In this document: piece after piece, positions 51,172 to 61,400 of the stretch
Layout of the letters: each line of letters begins with the position of its first letter
Position numbering within the stretch: position 1 is the stretch's first letter
From: Flavihumibacter sp. UBA7668
GTDB taxonomy: Bacteria > Bacteroidota > Bacteroidia > Chitinophagales > Chitinophagaceae
Reading direction: 5' to 3'
DNA length: 64,000 bases
Assembly: GCF_002483205.1 (NCBI RefSeq)
Contig: NZ_DLHM01000001.1
Coordinates: 62,001 to 126,000 of the forward strand
The notes under the pieces: generated by a model
Databases searched by the model: none
The model's input: only the letters and a program-made list of their open reading frames with translations
What the model was told of the DNA's origin: nothing
Program-made: the position numbers and the translations under genes

Positions 51172-51705
51172 ATGCGTAAACTCTCCCTCTTTATAGCAAC
51201 GAGTTTAGACGGATATATTGCCAAACCAAATGATGACCTGAGTTTTCTTTCAATCGTTGAAAAAGAAGGAGAAGATTATGGTTATGCGAAATTTACAAAT
51301 ACCATCGACACCATTATTATTGGAAGAAAAACCTATGATTATGTGGTGAACGCAATTGGCGCAACCCATTACGACAATGGTCAGCGGGATATTTATGTAA
51401 TTACCAGAACAGAACGACCACCAACCGGAAGAACCATTTTCTACAACGGTCCGGTTGCCGAATTAGTAAACCGCCTCAAAAAAGAACCCGGTAAAAATAT
51501 CTATTGTGATGGCGGCGCTGAACTTATTCATGAACTCTTAAAGGAAGATCTGATCGATGAAATGATCATTTCCATCATCCCAATTTTACTGGGCAGCGGA
51601 ACCAGACTTTTCAAAGACGGCAGACCTGAACAATCCATCGAACTTCTCTCTACCCAATCCTTTGACACCGGCCTTACCCAACTTCATTACAAACGCAAAC
51701 CCTAA
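51172..51705 (+). CDS. Dihydrofolate reductase family protein, 2
   Basis: A 177-residue RibD-C/DHFR-fold protein: RKLSLFIATSLDGYIAKPND, FTNTIDTIIIGRKTYDYV, IYCDGGAELIHELLKEDLID and ILLGSGTRLFKDGRPEQ. NADPH-dependent reductase of unknown substrate. It is closely similar in motif order to the protein at 57763-58302 (shared EGEDYGYA/AGEDYGYA and FKDGRPEQ/FRDGRPEQ), so the two are probably paralogs flanking the leu operon. Confidence 0.92.
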   Translation: MRKLSLFIATSLDGYIAKPNDDLSFLSIVEKEGEDYGYAKFTNTIDTIIIGRKTYDYVVNAIGATHYDNGQRDIYVITRTERPPTGRTIFYNGPVAELVNRLKKEPGKNIYCDGGAELIHELLKEDLIDEMIISIIPILLGSGTRLFKDGRPEQSIELLSTQSFDTGLTQLHYKRKP

Positions 51706-51739
51706 CCCCCCTCTCCTCTCTCCCCTCCCCCTTCCTCCC
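51702..51739 (+). repeat. Polypyrimidine tract
   Basis: From the end of the DHFR-like gene the plus strand is almost pure C and T for nearly 40 nt (CCCCCCTCTCCTCTCTCCCC in its core). The rest of the 170-nt gap to leuC (to 51875) is AT-rich and presumably holds the leu promoter; no exact -7 box was found. Confidence 0.7.
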
Positions 51740-51875
51740 ATTAACAAATGCTCGTTAGCTACTTTTTCAGACAAATTCCAAGCTTTCCTGCCCATTTCTA
51801 AATATTAACCATCCATATTCATCGGAAATTGCTCAAATTTTAAGAAATTAGCGGTTCTATTATAATTTATTGAAA

Positions 51876-53279
51876 ATGAGTACAAGCCCGAAGACCTTGT
51901 TTGCTAAAGTGTGGGATGCCCATGTGGTGAGAAGTATTCCCGACGGACCCGATGTTTTACTGATCGACCGTCATTTTATTCACGAAGTTACCAGTCCGGT
52001 TGCCTTCCTCGGACTCGAATCACGCGGATTGAGTGTATTATTTCCGGAAAAAACCTTCGCAACAGCCGACCATAATACCCCTACTATCAACCAGCACCTT
52101 CCGGTGGAAGACCCCCTGTCTGCCATCCAGCTCAAGGCCCTGGAAACCAATAGTGCTAAATATGGCATTTCCCATTGGGGATTGGGAAATCCCAAGAATG
52201 GAATTGTTCACGTAGTTGGACCGGAAAACGGCATCACCCTACCCGGCATGACCATCGTATGCGGTGATAGCCATACCTCTACTCATGGCGCTTTTGGTGC
52301 CATTGCTTTTGGTATTGGAACTTCCGAAGTGGAAATGGTACTGAGTTCACAATGCATTATGCAGCCAAGAGCCAAAAGCATGCGCATTGTGGTTAACGGT
52401 CAATTAAATAAAGGCGTTCTGCCCAAAGACGTAATCCTCTATATTATTGCCCAGCTCTCCGCAGCCGGTGCAACCGGATATTTTGTTGAATATGCCGGAG
52501 AAGTTTTTGAGCAAATGAGTATGGAAGGAAGAATGACCGTTTGTAATATGAGTATTGAGATGGGTGCTCGTGGCGGGATGATTGCCCCCGATGCAACCAC
52601 CATTAACTATATCAAGGGAAGAGAAAAAGCCCCGAAAGGTGAAGCCTGGGATAAAGCAGTTGAGTATTGGTCCACACTGCATACCGATGAGGGCGCCAGC
52701 TTTGATAAAGAATACACTTTTAATGCGGCCGATATCGAACCCATGATCACTTTCGGAACCAATCCGGGTATGGGAATTGGCATCAGTCAGCAGATTCCTG
52801 TATCGCATGAAATTGGTTCAGGTAAATCGAGCTACGAAAAATCCCTGACTTATATGGGCTTTCAGGAAGCGGAACCAATGTTGGGTAAAAAAGTAGATTT
52901 CGTTTTTGTAGGTTCCTGCACCAATGGCCGGATTGAAGATTTCCGCGCCTTTGCATCCATTGTAAAAGGTCGTAAAAAAGCAGATAATATTACGGCCTGG
53001 ATCGTGCCGGGTTCTCATATAGTAGAACAGCAGATTAAAGAAGAAGGAATTCTTGACATTCTAACCGAAGCCGGATTCCAATTACGTCAACCAGGCTGCT
53101 CTGCTTGTCTGGCTATGAATGATGATAAAATCCCGGCTGGTAAATATGCTGTGAGTACCAGCAACCGCAACTTCGAAGGACGCCAGGGCCCAGGTGCCCG
53201 CACCCTGCTCGCCAGTCCGCTGGTAGCCGCCGCTGCCGCCGTAACCGGTGTGGTAACCGACCCGAGGCAGCTGATGTAA
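51876..53279 (+). CDS. leuC: 3-isopropylmalate dehydratase large subunit
   Basis: A 467-residue aconitase-superfamily protein that isomerises 2-isopropylmalate to 3-isopropylmalate together with LeuD. The [4Fe-4S] cysteines are visible in FVGSCTNGRI and QPGCSACLAMNDD, and substrate-site segments are DRHFIHEVTSP and CGDSHTSTHGAFGAIAFGIG. Length is typical for bacterial LeuC. A TTG 6 nt upstream is in frame; the ATG at 51876 is chosen. leuD follows after a 95-nt repeat-rich gap. Confidence 0.97.
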   Translation: MSTSPKTLFAKVWDAHVVRSIPDGPDVLLIDRHFIHEVTSPVAFLGLESRGLSVLFPEKTFATADHNTPTINQHLPVEDPLSAIQLKALETNSAKYGISHWGLGNPKNGIVHVVGPENGITLPGMTIVCGDSHTSTHGAFGAIAFGIGTSEVEMVLSSQCIMQPRAKSMRIVVNGQLNKGVLPKDVILYIIAQLSAAGATGYFVEYAGEVFEQMSMEGRMTVCNMSIEMGARGGMIAPDATTINYIKGREKAPKGEAWDKAVEYWSTLHTDEGASFDKEYTFNAADIEPMITFGTNPGMGIGISQQIPVSHEIGSGKSSYEKSLTYMGFQEAEPMLGKKVDFVFVGSCTNGRIEDFRAFASIVKGRKKADNITAWIVPGSHIVEQQIKEEGILDILTEAGFQLRQPGCSACLAMNDDKIPAGKYAVSTSNRNFEGRQGPGARTLLASPLVAAAAAVTGVVTDPRQLM

Positions 53280-53374
53280 GATCTTAGATGTAAGATTTTA
53301 GATTTTTAGATGTATGCTTTGAATTTCGGGTTGCCCACTTTTAATTTTTTACTTTTTACTTTTAACTTTCTAAC
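53273..53374 (+). repeat. Simple repeats in leuC-leuD gap
   Basis: GATGTAAGATCTTA (53273-53286) and GATGTAAGATTTTA (53287-53300) form a 14-bp direct repeat that starts inside the leuC stop region, followed by the truncated units GATTTTTA and GATGTATG. A second array of TTTTTAC/TTTTAAC words fills 53337-53374 up to the leuD start. This array is complementary in kind to the AAAAGTA array after ccoNO. No gene or clear terminator is present. Confidence 0.75.
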
Positions 53375-53971
53375 ATGGCCTACGATAAATTTACTGTCCT
53401 CCGCTCCTCCGCCGTTCCAATGCCAATTGAAAATGTGGATACGGATCAGATTATTCCGGCTCGTTTTTTAAAAGCGACCGAGCGGAAAGGATTTGGAGAT
53501 AACCTGTTTCGCGACTGGCGATATAATAACGATAATTCTCCCAAACAGGATTTTGTGCTGAATAATCCTATTTATTCCGGCAAGATTCTGGTAAGCGGCA
53601 AAAACTTCGGAAGCGGAAGCAGCCGCGAACATGCTGCCTGGGCGATTTATGATTATGGATTCCGCTGTGTGGTATCCAGCTTTTTTGCAGATATCTTCAA
53701 AGGAAATTCCCTGAATGTGGGCATCCTGCCCGTTCAGGTGTCAGCTGCATTTCTTGACAAAATTTTTACTGCCATTGAAGCTGATCCAAAAGCTGAACTG
53801 GAAGTCAATCTGCCAGAACAAACCATCACGATTCTGGCAACCGGAGAAAAAGAATCCTTCGATATCAATGGGTATAAAAAACATAACCTGATGAATGGTT
53901 TTGATGACATCGATTACCTGCAGTCAATGAAGGAAGAGATCAAAGAATTTACGTCCAAGAGTCTCTATTAA
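53375..53971 (+). CDS. leuD: 3-isopropylmalate dehydratase small subunit
   Basis: A 198-residue LeuD with NVDTDQIIPARFLKATER at the N-terminus, GKNFGSGSSREHAAWAIYDY (swivel-domain active loop) and DIFKGNSLNVGILPV. It completes the isopropylmalate isomerase with LeuC in leucine synthesis. leuA begins 21 nt downstream. Confidence 0.97.
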   Translation: MAYDKFTVLRSSAVPMPIENVDTDQIIPARFLKATERKGFGDNLFRDWRYNNDNSPKQDFVLNNPIYSGKILVSGKNFGSGSSREHAAWAIYDYGFRCVVSSFFADIFKGNSLNVGILPVQVSAAFLDKIFTAIEADPKAELEVNLPEQTITILATGEKESFDINGYKKHNLMNGFDDIDYLQSMKEEIKEFTSKSLY

Positions 53972-53992
53972 TAGCAAGCCCCCAATACCCCC

Positions 53993-55516
53993 ATGTCACC
54001 TGCGAAGCGATCAGTAGAGATAATGGACACCACTCTTCGGGATGGTGAACAAACCAGCGGTGTTTCTTTTTCCTCTTCGGAAAAGTTGACCATTGCCCAG
54101 TTATTGTTGACCGAAGTTAAAGTCGACCGGATTGAAATTGCTTCGGCAAGAGTTTCCGAAGGAGAATTTGAAGCGGTAAAAAAAATCACCAAATGGGCAA
54201 AAGCCAATGGCTTTCTGAACAAGGTGGAAGTATTGACATTTGTAGATGGTGATGTCAGCATTCAATGGATGCAGGAAGCCGGTGCAAAAGTGATGAATCT
54301 TTTAACCAAAGGCTCGCTCAATCATCTAACCCATCAGCTTAAGAAAAAACCCGAACAACATTTCGCGGATATCAAAGAAGTGCTGGCACTGGCAAAGAAA
54401 AAAGGAATTGAGGCAAATATTTACTTGGAAGACTGGAGCAATGGCATGCGTCATTCTCCCGAATATGTTTATCAATATCTTGACTTCCTTATAACGCAGC
54501 CGGTTAAACGAATTATGCTTCCTGATACATTGGGCATATTAACGCCTGATGAAGTAAAAGATTATATAACGGCTATTGTTCACCGTTATCCGGGTATTCA
54601 TTTTGATTTTCATGCGCATAATGATTACGACCTTGGTACGGCGAACGTGCTGGAGGGAGTGAAAGCCGGCGCACATGGTTTACATCTTACCATAAATGGT
54701 ATGGGTGAACGCGCAGGGAATGCGCCACTGGCGAGTGCCATCGCGGTACTGAACGATTTCATGCCGGGAATAAAAACGAATGTGGTAGAGAAATCGCTCT
54801 ATAGTGTAAGTAAACTGGTGGAGACTTTTTCGGGCTTCCGCATTCCGGTGAATAAACCGGTTGTAGGAGAAAATGTTTTCACACAAACAGCCGGTATTCA
54901 TGCCGACGGCGATAAGAAGAACAAACTATATTTCAGTGATCTGATGCCCGAACGCTTTGGCCGGCAGCGAAAATATGCGCTTGGAAAAACAAGTGGCAAA
55001 GCTAATATTGAAAACAACCTGGCTCAGCTCGGGATTCAGTTATCTGATCAGGATTTAAAAAAAGTAACACAACGTATTATTGAACTGGGAGATCGGAAAG
55101 AAGTAGTGACGCAGGCAGATCTTCCGTATATTATTTCGGATGTACTGGACAGTAATGCCATCGAGGATAAGGTACGGATTGATAATTATGCACTCGTACA
55201 TGCCAAAAATCTGAACCCCTCCGTCACCATTAAAATATGTATTGCCGGAGAGGAATTTGAAGAACAGGCGCAGGGTGATGGTCAGTACGATGCGTTCATG
55301 AACGCTCTAAAGAAAATTTACAAACAGAAAAAAATCGAATTACCATTACTCACTGATTATGCTGTACGAATTCCACCGGGTGGAAAAAGTGATGCCCTTT
55401 GTGAAACTGTCATCACCTGGAAAAATCAAACCCGGGAATTTAAAACACGCGGACTTGACAGTGATCAAACGGTATCGGCCATTAAGGCAACTGTGAAAAT
55501 GCTTAATATAATCTGA
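53993..55516 (+). CDS. leuA: 2-isopropylmalate synthase (DRE-TIM metallolyase family)
   Basis: A 507-residue DRE-TIM enzyme with MDTTLRDGEQTSGVSFSSSE (catalytic DRDGEQ-type motif), FDFHAHNDYDLGTANVLEGV (metal-binding HxH region) and LTINGMGERAGNAPLAS. The C-terminal regulatory (LeuA dimer) domain runs from about 390 to the end. It condenses acetyl-CoA with 2-ketoisovalerate at the entry to leucine synthesis. The same fold serves citramalate and homocitrate synthases; the position between leuD and leuB favours leuA. Confidence 0.88.
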   Translation: MSPAKRSVEIMDTTLRDGEQTSGVSFSSSEKLTIAQLLLTEVKVDRIEIASARVSEGEFEAVKKITKWAKANGFLNKVEVLTFVDGDVSIQWMQEAGAKVMNLLTKGSLNHLTHQLKKKPEQHFADIKEVLALAKKKGIEANIYLEDWSNGMRHSPEYVYQYLDFLITQPVKRIMLPDTLGILTPDEVKDYITAIVHRYPGIHFDFHAHNDYDLGTANVLEGVKAGAHGLHLTINGMGERAGNAPLASAIAVLNDFMPGIKTNVVEKSLYSVSKLVETFSGFRIPVNKPVVGENVFTQTAGIHADGDKKNKLYFSDLMPERFGRQRKYALGKTSGKANIENNLAQLGIQLSDQDLKKVTQRIIELGDRKEVVTQADLPYIISDVLDSNAIEDKVRIDNYALVHAKNLNPSVTIKICIAGEEFEEQAQGDGQYDAFMNALKKIYKQKKIELPLLTDYAVRIPPGGKSDALCETVITWKNQTREFKTRGLDSDQTVSAIKATVKMLNII

Positions 55517-55532
55517 ACAATCAATTCAATCA

Positions 55533-56606
55533 ATGGCGAATAAAAAAATCTTAGTTGTGCCTGGAGATGGCATCGGACAGGAAGTGACGGCAGTTGGTAA
55601 AAAAGTGCTGGAAACCATCGCTGCCAAATTTGGACATGCATTTAGCTACGATGAAGCACTGATTGGCCATGTTGCCATTGAAGCAACCGGCCAGGCATTG
55701 CCCGATGAAACCCTGGTTAAAATGAAGGCTTCTGATGCCGTATTGTTTGGCGCAGTGGGGCATCCCAAATACGATAATGATCCTTCTGCGAAAGTGCGTC
55801 CGGAACAGGGATTGCTCAAAATGCGCAAGGAACTTGGATTGTATGCCAACCTTCGCCCCATCAAATTATTTGATGAATTACTGGATGCTTCCAGCATTAA
55901 ACCGGAGATCCTGCGTGGAGCGGATATTCTGTTCTTCCGTGAATTAACCGGTGATATTTACTTTGGTGAAAAAGGCCGCAAGAACGGTGGCGATACTGCT
56001 TTTGATATCGCAGAATACAGTCGCTATGAAGTGGAGCGGATTGCCCGCAAAGCATTTGAAGCTGCCCGCACCCGCCGTAAAAAATTATGCTCGGTTGATA
56101 AAGCCAATGTGCTGGAAACTTCCCGTCTCTGGAGAGAAGTGATTCAGAAAATTGCACCGGAATATCCCGATGTGGAAGTGGAACATCAGTTTGTGGATGC
56201 CACCGCTATGCTGCTGATTAAAGATCCCCGCCGTTTTGATGTGGTGGTAACGGCAAACCTCTTTGGTGATATTCTTACGGATGAAGCTTCTCAGATAGCC
56301 GGATCCATGGGTATGCTGGCCAGTGCTTCTATCGGTGATGGCACCGGTGTGTATGAGCCCATTCATGGTTCTGCACATGATATTACCGGTAAGGGTGTTG
56401 CCAATCCGTTGGCCTCTATCCTGTCGGCCGCATTATTATTGGATATTTCTTTCGGTATGAAAGCTGAATCGGATGCCGTTATCAATGCTGTTGACAAAGT
56501 ACTGAAAGCGGGTTACCGCACCGGAGACATAGCCGATGCCGCTACCTCAAAAGATATGATCCTCGGCACCGCCGCCATGGGCGATAAAGTCATCGCCGAA
56601 ATCTGA
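55533..56606 (+). CDS. leuB: 3-isopropylmalate dehydrogenase
   Basis: A 357-residue beta-decarboxylating dehydrogenase that oxidises 3-isopropylmalate with NAD to 2-ketoisocaproate precursors. Visible are the N-terminal VVPGDGIGQEVTAVGKKVLE, FFRELTGDIYFGEKGR (substrate loop), the metal and NAD segment VVTANLFGDILTDEASQIAG, and EPIHGSAHDITGKGVANPL. It ends the leuC-leuD-leuA-leuB operon, and a 45-bp palindrome lies 9 nt after its stop. Confidence 0.97.
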   Translation: MANKKILVVPGDGIGQEVTAVGKKVLETIAAKFGHAFSYDEALIGHVAIEATGQALPDETLVKMKASDAVLFGAVGHPKYDNDPSAKVRPEQGLLKMRKELGLYANLRPIKLFDELLDASSIKPEILRGADILFFRELTGDIYFGEKGRKNGGDTAFDIAEYSRYEVERIARKAFEAARTRRKKLCSVDKANVLETSRLWREVIQKIAPEYPDVEVEHQFVDATAMLLIKDPRRFDVVVTANLFGDILTDEASQIAGSMGMLASASIGDGTGVYEPIHGSAHDITGKGVANPLASILSAALLLDISFGMKAESDAVINAVDKVLKAGYRTGDIADAATSKDMILGTAAMGDKVIAEI

Positions 56607-56615
56607 TCCTGTTTT

Positions 56616-56660
56616 TTCACCCGGCGGGTGGCACCCGACCGGTGCCACCGGTCGGGTGAA
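56616..56660. repeat. 45-bp palindromic element, copy 2
   Basis: Bounded by TTCAC and GTGAA, with 19-nt arms (56616-56634 and 56642-56660) complementary at 17 of 19 positions. The units CACCCGACCGGTG and CCACCGGTCGGGTG are shared with the element at 36181-36225, and both are exactly 45 bp. It lies between the converging leuB gene and the propeller gene, 2 nt from the stop of the latter, and may act as a bidirectional transcript end. Confidence 0.8.
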
Positions 56661-56662
56661 TA

Positions 56663-57691
56663 TTAAACGATGGGTTTGAGTTTGTAAGGATAGACTTTGC
56701 GGGAATTCCACTGGGCTACATAGATGTTTTCTTCATCATCCACACAAACATCGTGGGGATAGGCAAACAGCGGGTTGGTTTGCGTCAGGTTCTGCAACAC
56801 CCCGTTTTTATACACCGGCGCATTGCCACCCGGATTCGAAATCACTTTATTGTTTTTATCCAGAATGGTCAGGAATCCGGAAGACTGCCAGGGCCGGTCG
56901 CTCGACTGCAATACCGCTGCATACAGATAGTCCCCTTTAATAACCGGACGGCAAACCCAGGCGCCGGGCAAAGGAATCGTGCTCAGGTAATTTCCCTTCA
57001 AATCATACCGTTTAAACGCATTTTCCTCGCGGGAGGTCACTACCAGGCAGGGGTTCTTTTTATCGCGGTTATCGAAACAAACACCATGTGCATTTTTCAG
57101 GTGTTTCGCTTCTGTTCCCCGTCCGCCGAAATAGCCGAGAAACTGCCCTTTTGCATTATAATGCAGGATATAATCCTTGCCATATCCATCTGCCACATAG
57201 ATATCACCATTGGGTGCGATGGTTGTTTCCGTCGGCACATATTCCTCTGCCTTTGAGTAGATTCCAGCCTCAGCCGGATAATCCAGCACCAGCAGCTCTC
57301 TTCCATCCAGCGTGGTTTTAATCACCTGGTGACGGTTATTATCGCAGATAAACAGCACATCTGTACCATTCTCATTAAAAAGCGTCAACCCATGAGCTCC
57401 GGGATAACTTGTACCCCAAAAACTCAGCAGCTTCCCTGCCTTATCATAAATCAGCACATTGTTTTTGGTTTCATTCGTAAGCAGGATAATCCTGCCCTGT
57501 GCATCCTGCACCATTTCATGGCAATCATTTACCGGATTTTTGGATACATCGGCCTGGCTCCAGCGGGTATCGATTTTATACCGTTTGGGACCGTGTCCGA
57601 ATTGAGGTTCCTGATTAATCCCATCGAGTGGGTTGAGCATGAGTCCAGCCATGGCAATAGAGCTGTTTTTGACAAATTTTCTGCGATTCAT
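56663..57691 (-). CDS. Secreted NHL/six-bladed beta-propeller protein
   Basis: A 342-residue protein with an N-terminal Arg-containing signal (MNRRKFVKNSSIAMAGLML), suggesting Tat or Sec export. Repeated NHL-like blades are visible: NNVLIYDKAGKLLSFWGT, NGDIYVADGYGKDYILHYN, GQFLGYFGGRGTEAKHLKNA and HDVCVDDEENIYVAQWNSRK. Such proteins resemble peptidyl-alpha-hydroxyglycine lyase-like or 6-bladed propeller proteins; the ligand is unknown. It stands alone on the minus strand. Confidence 0.85.
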   Translation of the reverse strand: MNRRKFVKNSSIAMAGLMLNPLDGINQEPQFGHGPKRYKIDTRWSQADVSKNPVNDCHEMVQDAQGRIILLTNETKNNVLIYDKAGKLLSFWGTSYPGAHGLTLFNENGTDVLFICDNNRHQVIKTTLDGRELLVLDYPAEAGIYSKAEEYVPTETTIAPNGDIYVADGYGKDYILHYNAKGQFLGYFGGRGTEAKHLKNAHGVCFDNRDKKNPCLVVTSREENAFKRYDLKGNYLSTIPLPGAWVCRPVIKGDYLYAAVLQSSDRPWQSSGFLTILDKNNKVISNPGGNAPVYKNGVLQNLTQTNPLFAYPHDVCVDDEENIYVAQWNSRKVYPYKLKPIV

Positions 57692-57762
57692 GAGCTAAAT
57701 ATACAGAATCCCGCAGGGAAATGTTCACCGGAAAACAATGCTATAATGCCCTTTTCTATTAC

Positions 57763-58302
57763 TCAATTAACATCGTATCGTAATTGGACCAATCCGGATG
57801 CATAAGGTGTGCTTGAATGCAGGACAAGTTGCTGTTCCGGGCGGCCATCCCGAAAAAGACGAATACCATCGCCCAACAAATGCGGTATAACGGATACGAT
57901 TAACCGATCTATAAGTTTGGCATCCAGCAGGGCTTTCACAACCCCTCCCCCACCATCGCAATAAATATGCCTGCCCGGCTCCGTTTTTAACCGCTGCACC
58001 AGGGCCACCGGATCAGCAGCAAACTCAACATTTTCATCTGATCCGGTTTTTGTAGCAGAAATAACATAACATTTTTTATCTGCATGTGGAAAATCGATTC
58101 CAAAGGTCAGCATTTTATCATAGGTCCGCCGGCCCCAGATCAGGGTATCAACTTCCTGTTGAAAAGCTGCATACCCATAATCCTCTCCCGCCACTTCAAC
58201 TTTGGACAAAAAATCAAGGTTATCGTCTTTGCCGGCAATATAGCCGTCCAGGCTCATGGCAATATAAAGAATACACAGTCTTTTGTTTTTTTCTACGCTC
58301 AT
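57763..58302 (-). CDS. Dihydrofolate reductase family protein, 3
   Basis: A 179-residue RibD-C/DHFR-fold protein: KRLCILYIAMSLDGYIAGKD, FQQEVDTLIWGRRTYDKM, HIYCDGGGGVVKALLDAKLI and HLLGDGIRLFRDGRPEQQ. It is a probable paralog of the protein at 51172-51705. Substrate unknown. It is divergent from the hybrid regulator gene; an AT palindrome lies between them. Confidence 0.92.
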   Translation of the reverse strand: MSVEKNKRLCILYIAMSLDGYIAGKDDNLDFLSKVEVAGEDYGYAAFQQEVDTLIWGRRTYDKMLTFGIDFPHADKKCYVISATKTGSDENVEFAADPVALVQRLKTEPGRHIYCDGGGGVVKALLDAKLIDRLIVSVIPHLLGDGIRLFRDGRPEQQLVLHSSTPYASGLVQLRYDVN

Positions 58303-58310
58303 GGAATGTA

Positions 58311-58327
58311 TTATTTTAATAAAATAA
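58311..58327. promoter_or_regulatory. AT palindrome between divergent genes
   Basis: TTATTTTA-A-TAAAATAA is a perfect 8-1-8 palindrome 9 nt upstream of the DHFR-like gene start and 75 nt upstream of the hybrid regulator gene. Position suggests an operator, though AT-rich palindromes arise easily by chance. Confidence 0.35.
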
Positions 58328-58401
58328 GGTGGTTTTTTGATACTGTTATACGCTTCCTGAAAATTACGCTATATTAACAGACCAGAATATTAACTGCTGC
58401 T

Positions 58402-61400
58402 ATGAGTCGCCTGCTTGCCTTTTTCGTTGCTCTAGTTTTTCCGTTTGTGATGAACGGTCAGGCGCCCGAATACAGTTTTTCCCAACTAGATATCTCGAAC
58501 GGTCTTTCCAATAATCAGGTTAATTGCATTTACAAAGATACGAGGGGGTTTATGTGGTTTGGTACCATGTCCGGACTCAACCGGTATGATGGATACTCCT
58601 TTAAAACCTATAAACACAGTGATCAGGACAGTACTACCATCATGGACGACCATGTATCGCTGATTTTTGAAGGTCCGGATAGAAAAATCTGGATCCGCAC
58701 GCAAAGCACCTGGAATATTTATGATCCGCTGACAGAAAAAGTGAGTCGACGTTCAGACCTCTACCTGCTATCGAAAGGCTTGCCGATAGACGGACTTGTA
58801 TCCATTTTAAAACAGGAAAAAGATTTTTATTTCGTTTATGCCGATGCAGGAATTTATCATTATTCCGGTGAAGGTAAACTCAGGCAACTTAAGCAAACGC
58901 GAATTGAAAAAGGGGCCCCCAATCCCATCACCAGTGCTGCACTGGATTCCAAAAAATACCTCTGGCTGGTGCGGTACAATGGCTTGCTGGAAAAATACGA
59001 TACAGAACAGGATAAAAAATTGATCCAAACCCAGATATTACAAAACCAATCGGTTCGATTCTATCAGGGATTATCACTCTTTATTGATAAGCAGGATGAA
59101 ATCTGGATTTATCAGCGGAGTTCAACATTGGGTGTTTATCATTATACCCCTTCACGAAACAGCATTCAATTATTGAATGAGAAATCTGCTCCGCTTACAC
59201 TAAGCAGCAGCACCATTACCGGAATTGCGCAGGATCAGGAAGGAAAAATCTGGATCATTACCGATCATGGGGGTATAAACATCATCAATGCCGAACGCAA
59301 CAAGGTACAGGTACTTAAAACCAAAGAGGGCGATCCCAGCTCGATTGCTGAAAATGCATTGTATGCTGTTTATCCTGATAACCTGGGAATCATGTGGCTG
59401 GGAACCTATAAAAAAGGGATTTCCTATTATGATCGGAATAGTCTGCAGTTCCCCTTGATCAAACATCGGGCAGCAGATAAAAACAGCCTGCCTTTTGAGG
59501 ATATAAACTCCTTCGTGGAAGATAAAGCAGGTAATTTATGGATTGGTTCCAATGGAGGTGGACTCATCTATTTTGATCGTAAGAAGAATAGTTTCCGGCA
59601 ATACCGGCATCAGCCAAATAATGAAAATTCACTTGGCAATGATGTAATTGTTTCCCTCTTTCTGGATCATCAGGATAAGTTATGGATTGGCACTTATCAG
59701 GGCGGACTGGACTGTTTCGATGGCACTACGTTCAGACATTACCGTCATAATGAACAGGATCCGCATTCCATTGCAAATGATAATGTTTTCGCTATTTATG
59801 AAGATAGAAACCTGAATTTATGGATCGGCATGTTGAATTCAGGTCTGGATCGATTGGATCGTACAACCAATAAATTTTACCATCATAATCTGGCTGTACC
59901 CAATACCCTGCATCATGATAATGTTACCAGTTTGACGGAAGATTCCAGAGGCAATTTATGGATTGGTACTTCCTGGGGTATTGATGTACTGGACAAAGCA
60001 AGTGGCCGGTTTATAAATTACACGGCAGAAAACAGTAAGTTGAGTTATAATAGTATAAATGGTATTCTGGAAGATAATAGTGGACATATCTGGATAGCTA
60101 CCCATCGCGGACTAAATGTACTACCCCGTGGATTGAATGATTTCATCAGTTTCAATACTAAAGACGGATTACCCGACAATACAATTCTTGATATTTTACA
60201 AGACAATCAGAAAAAATTATGGATAAGTACCAAATCAGGTCTCTCTAAAATTGAGATTTTGCAAGAGCAGGGCAAACCCATTCAGATACATTGTGTCAAT
60301 TACAATGAACACGATGGATTACAGGGAAGAGAATTCAATCGATACGCAGCATATAAAACCAGAGCAGGTGAATTAATTTTCGGAGGCGCGTATGGTTTCA
60401 ATCTTTTTAATCCGGAGCAACTCAAAACAAATGTATCAGAGCCACCAGTAGTCTTAACGGACTTTCAACTGTTCAACCGATCGGTAGCAGTTGGCGAAAA
60501 AGTCAATAATCGCAGTGTCTTACAGCAATCCATATCCGAAACAAAACAATTAAAACTTGCTCATCACCAGAATGATTTTTCCATTCAGTTTGCTGCATTG
60601 GGTTATTCCAATTCGGGCAAAACAAGATATGCCTATATGCTGGAAGGATTCAATAAGGATTGGATCATTTCGAATGGCAGCACACGTACCGCTACGTATA
60701 CCAATATGGATCCGGGAAATTATACCTTCCGGATTAAAGTATCCAATGATGACGGAAGTTGGAATGAACATGCCCTTGAATTAGCCCTGACCATAGCTCC
60801 TCCCATCTGGAAAACACCCTGGGCCTATACTTTTTATGTGATTTTAGTGGTGACGCTGTTTTATTTTCTGCGAAAAGAAATTATCCGGAGAGAACAGGTA
60901 CGCATGCAATTGCAGGTTGAACGACAGGAAGCACATCGTGTTAAGGAACTGGATGAAATGAAAACACGCTTCTTCACGAATGTCAGTCATGAATTTCGCA
61001 CGCCTATTTCTTTGATATTGATTCCTATTCAGCGACTAATAAAGGAAACTGCGGCGGGTGAAATGAAAAATCAGTTTGAACTGATCAACCGGAATGCCCG
61101 TCGTTTATTAAATATGGTGAATGAATTATTGGATTTTCGCCGTTTACAGGAAAATGAATTACACCTGCATGCAACAGAGTCCGATATAATACACTATATC
61201 CAGGAAGTAGCTGCATCCTTTAATGATATGGCCAATAATAAACATATTGAATATCGTTATCAGGGTATTACCAATCCTGTTTTAATGTTATTTGATAAGG
61301 ATAAATTGGAACGGATTCTGTTTAATCTCTTATCCAACGCGTTCAAGTTCACGCCGGAACGCGGGCAGGTAAAAGTAGTGGTGGGAATCAGGCAAACGGA

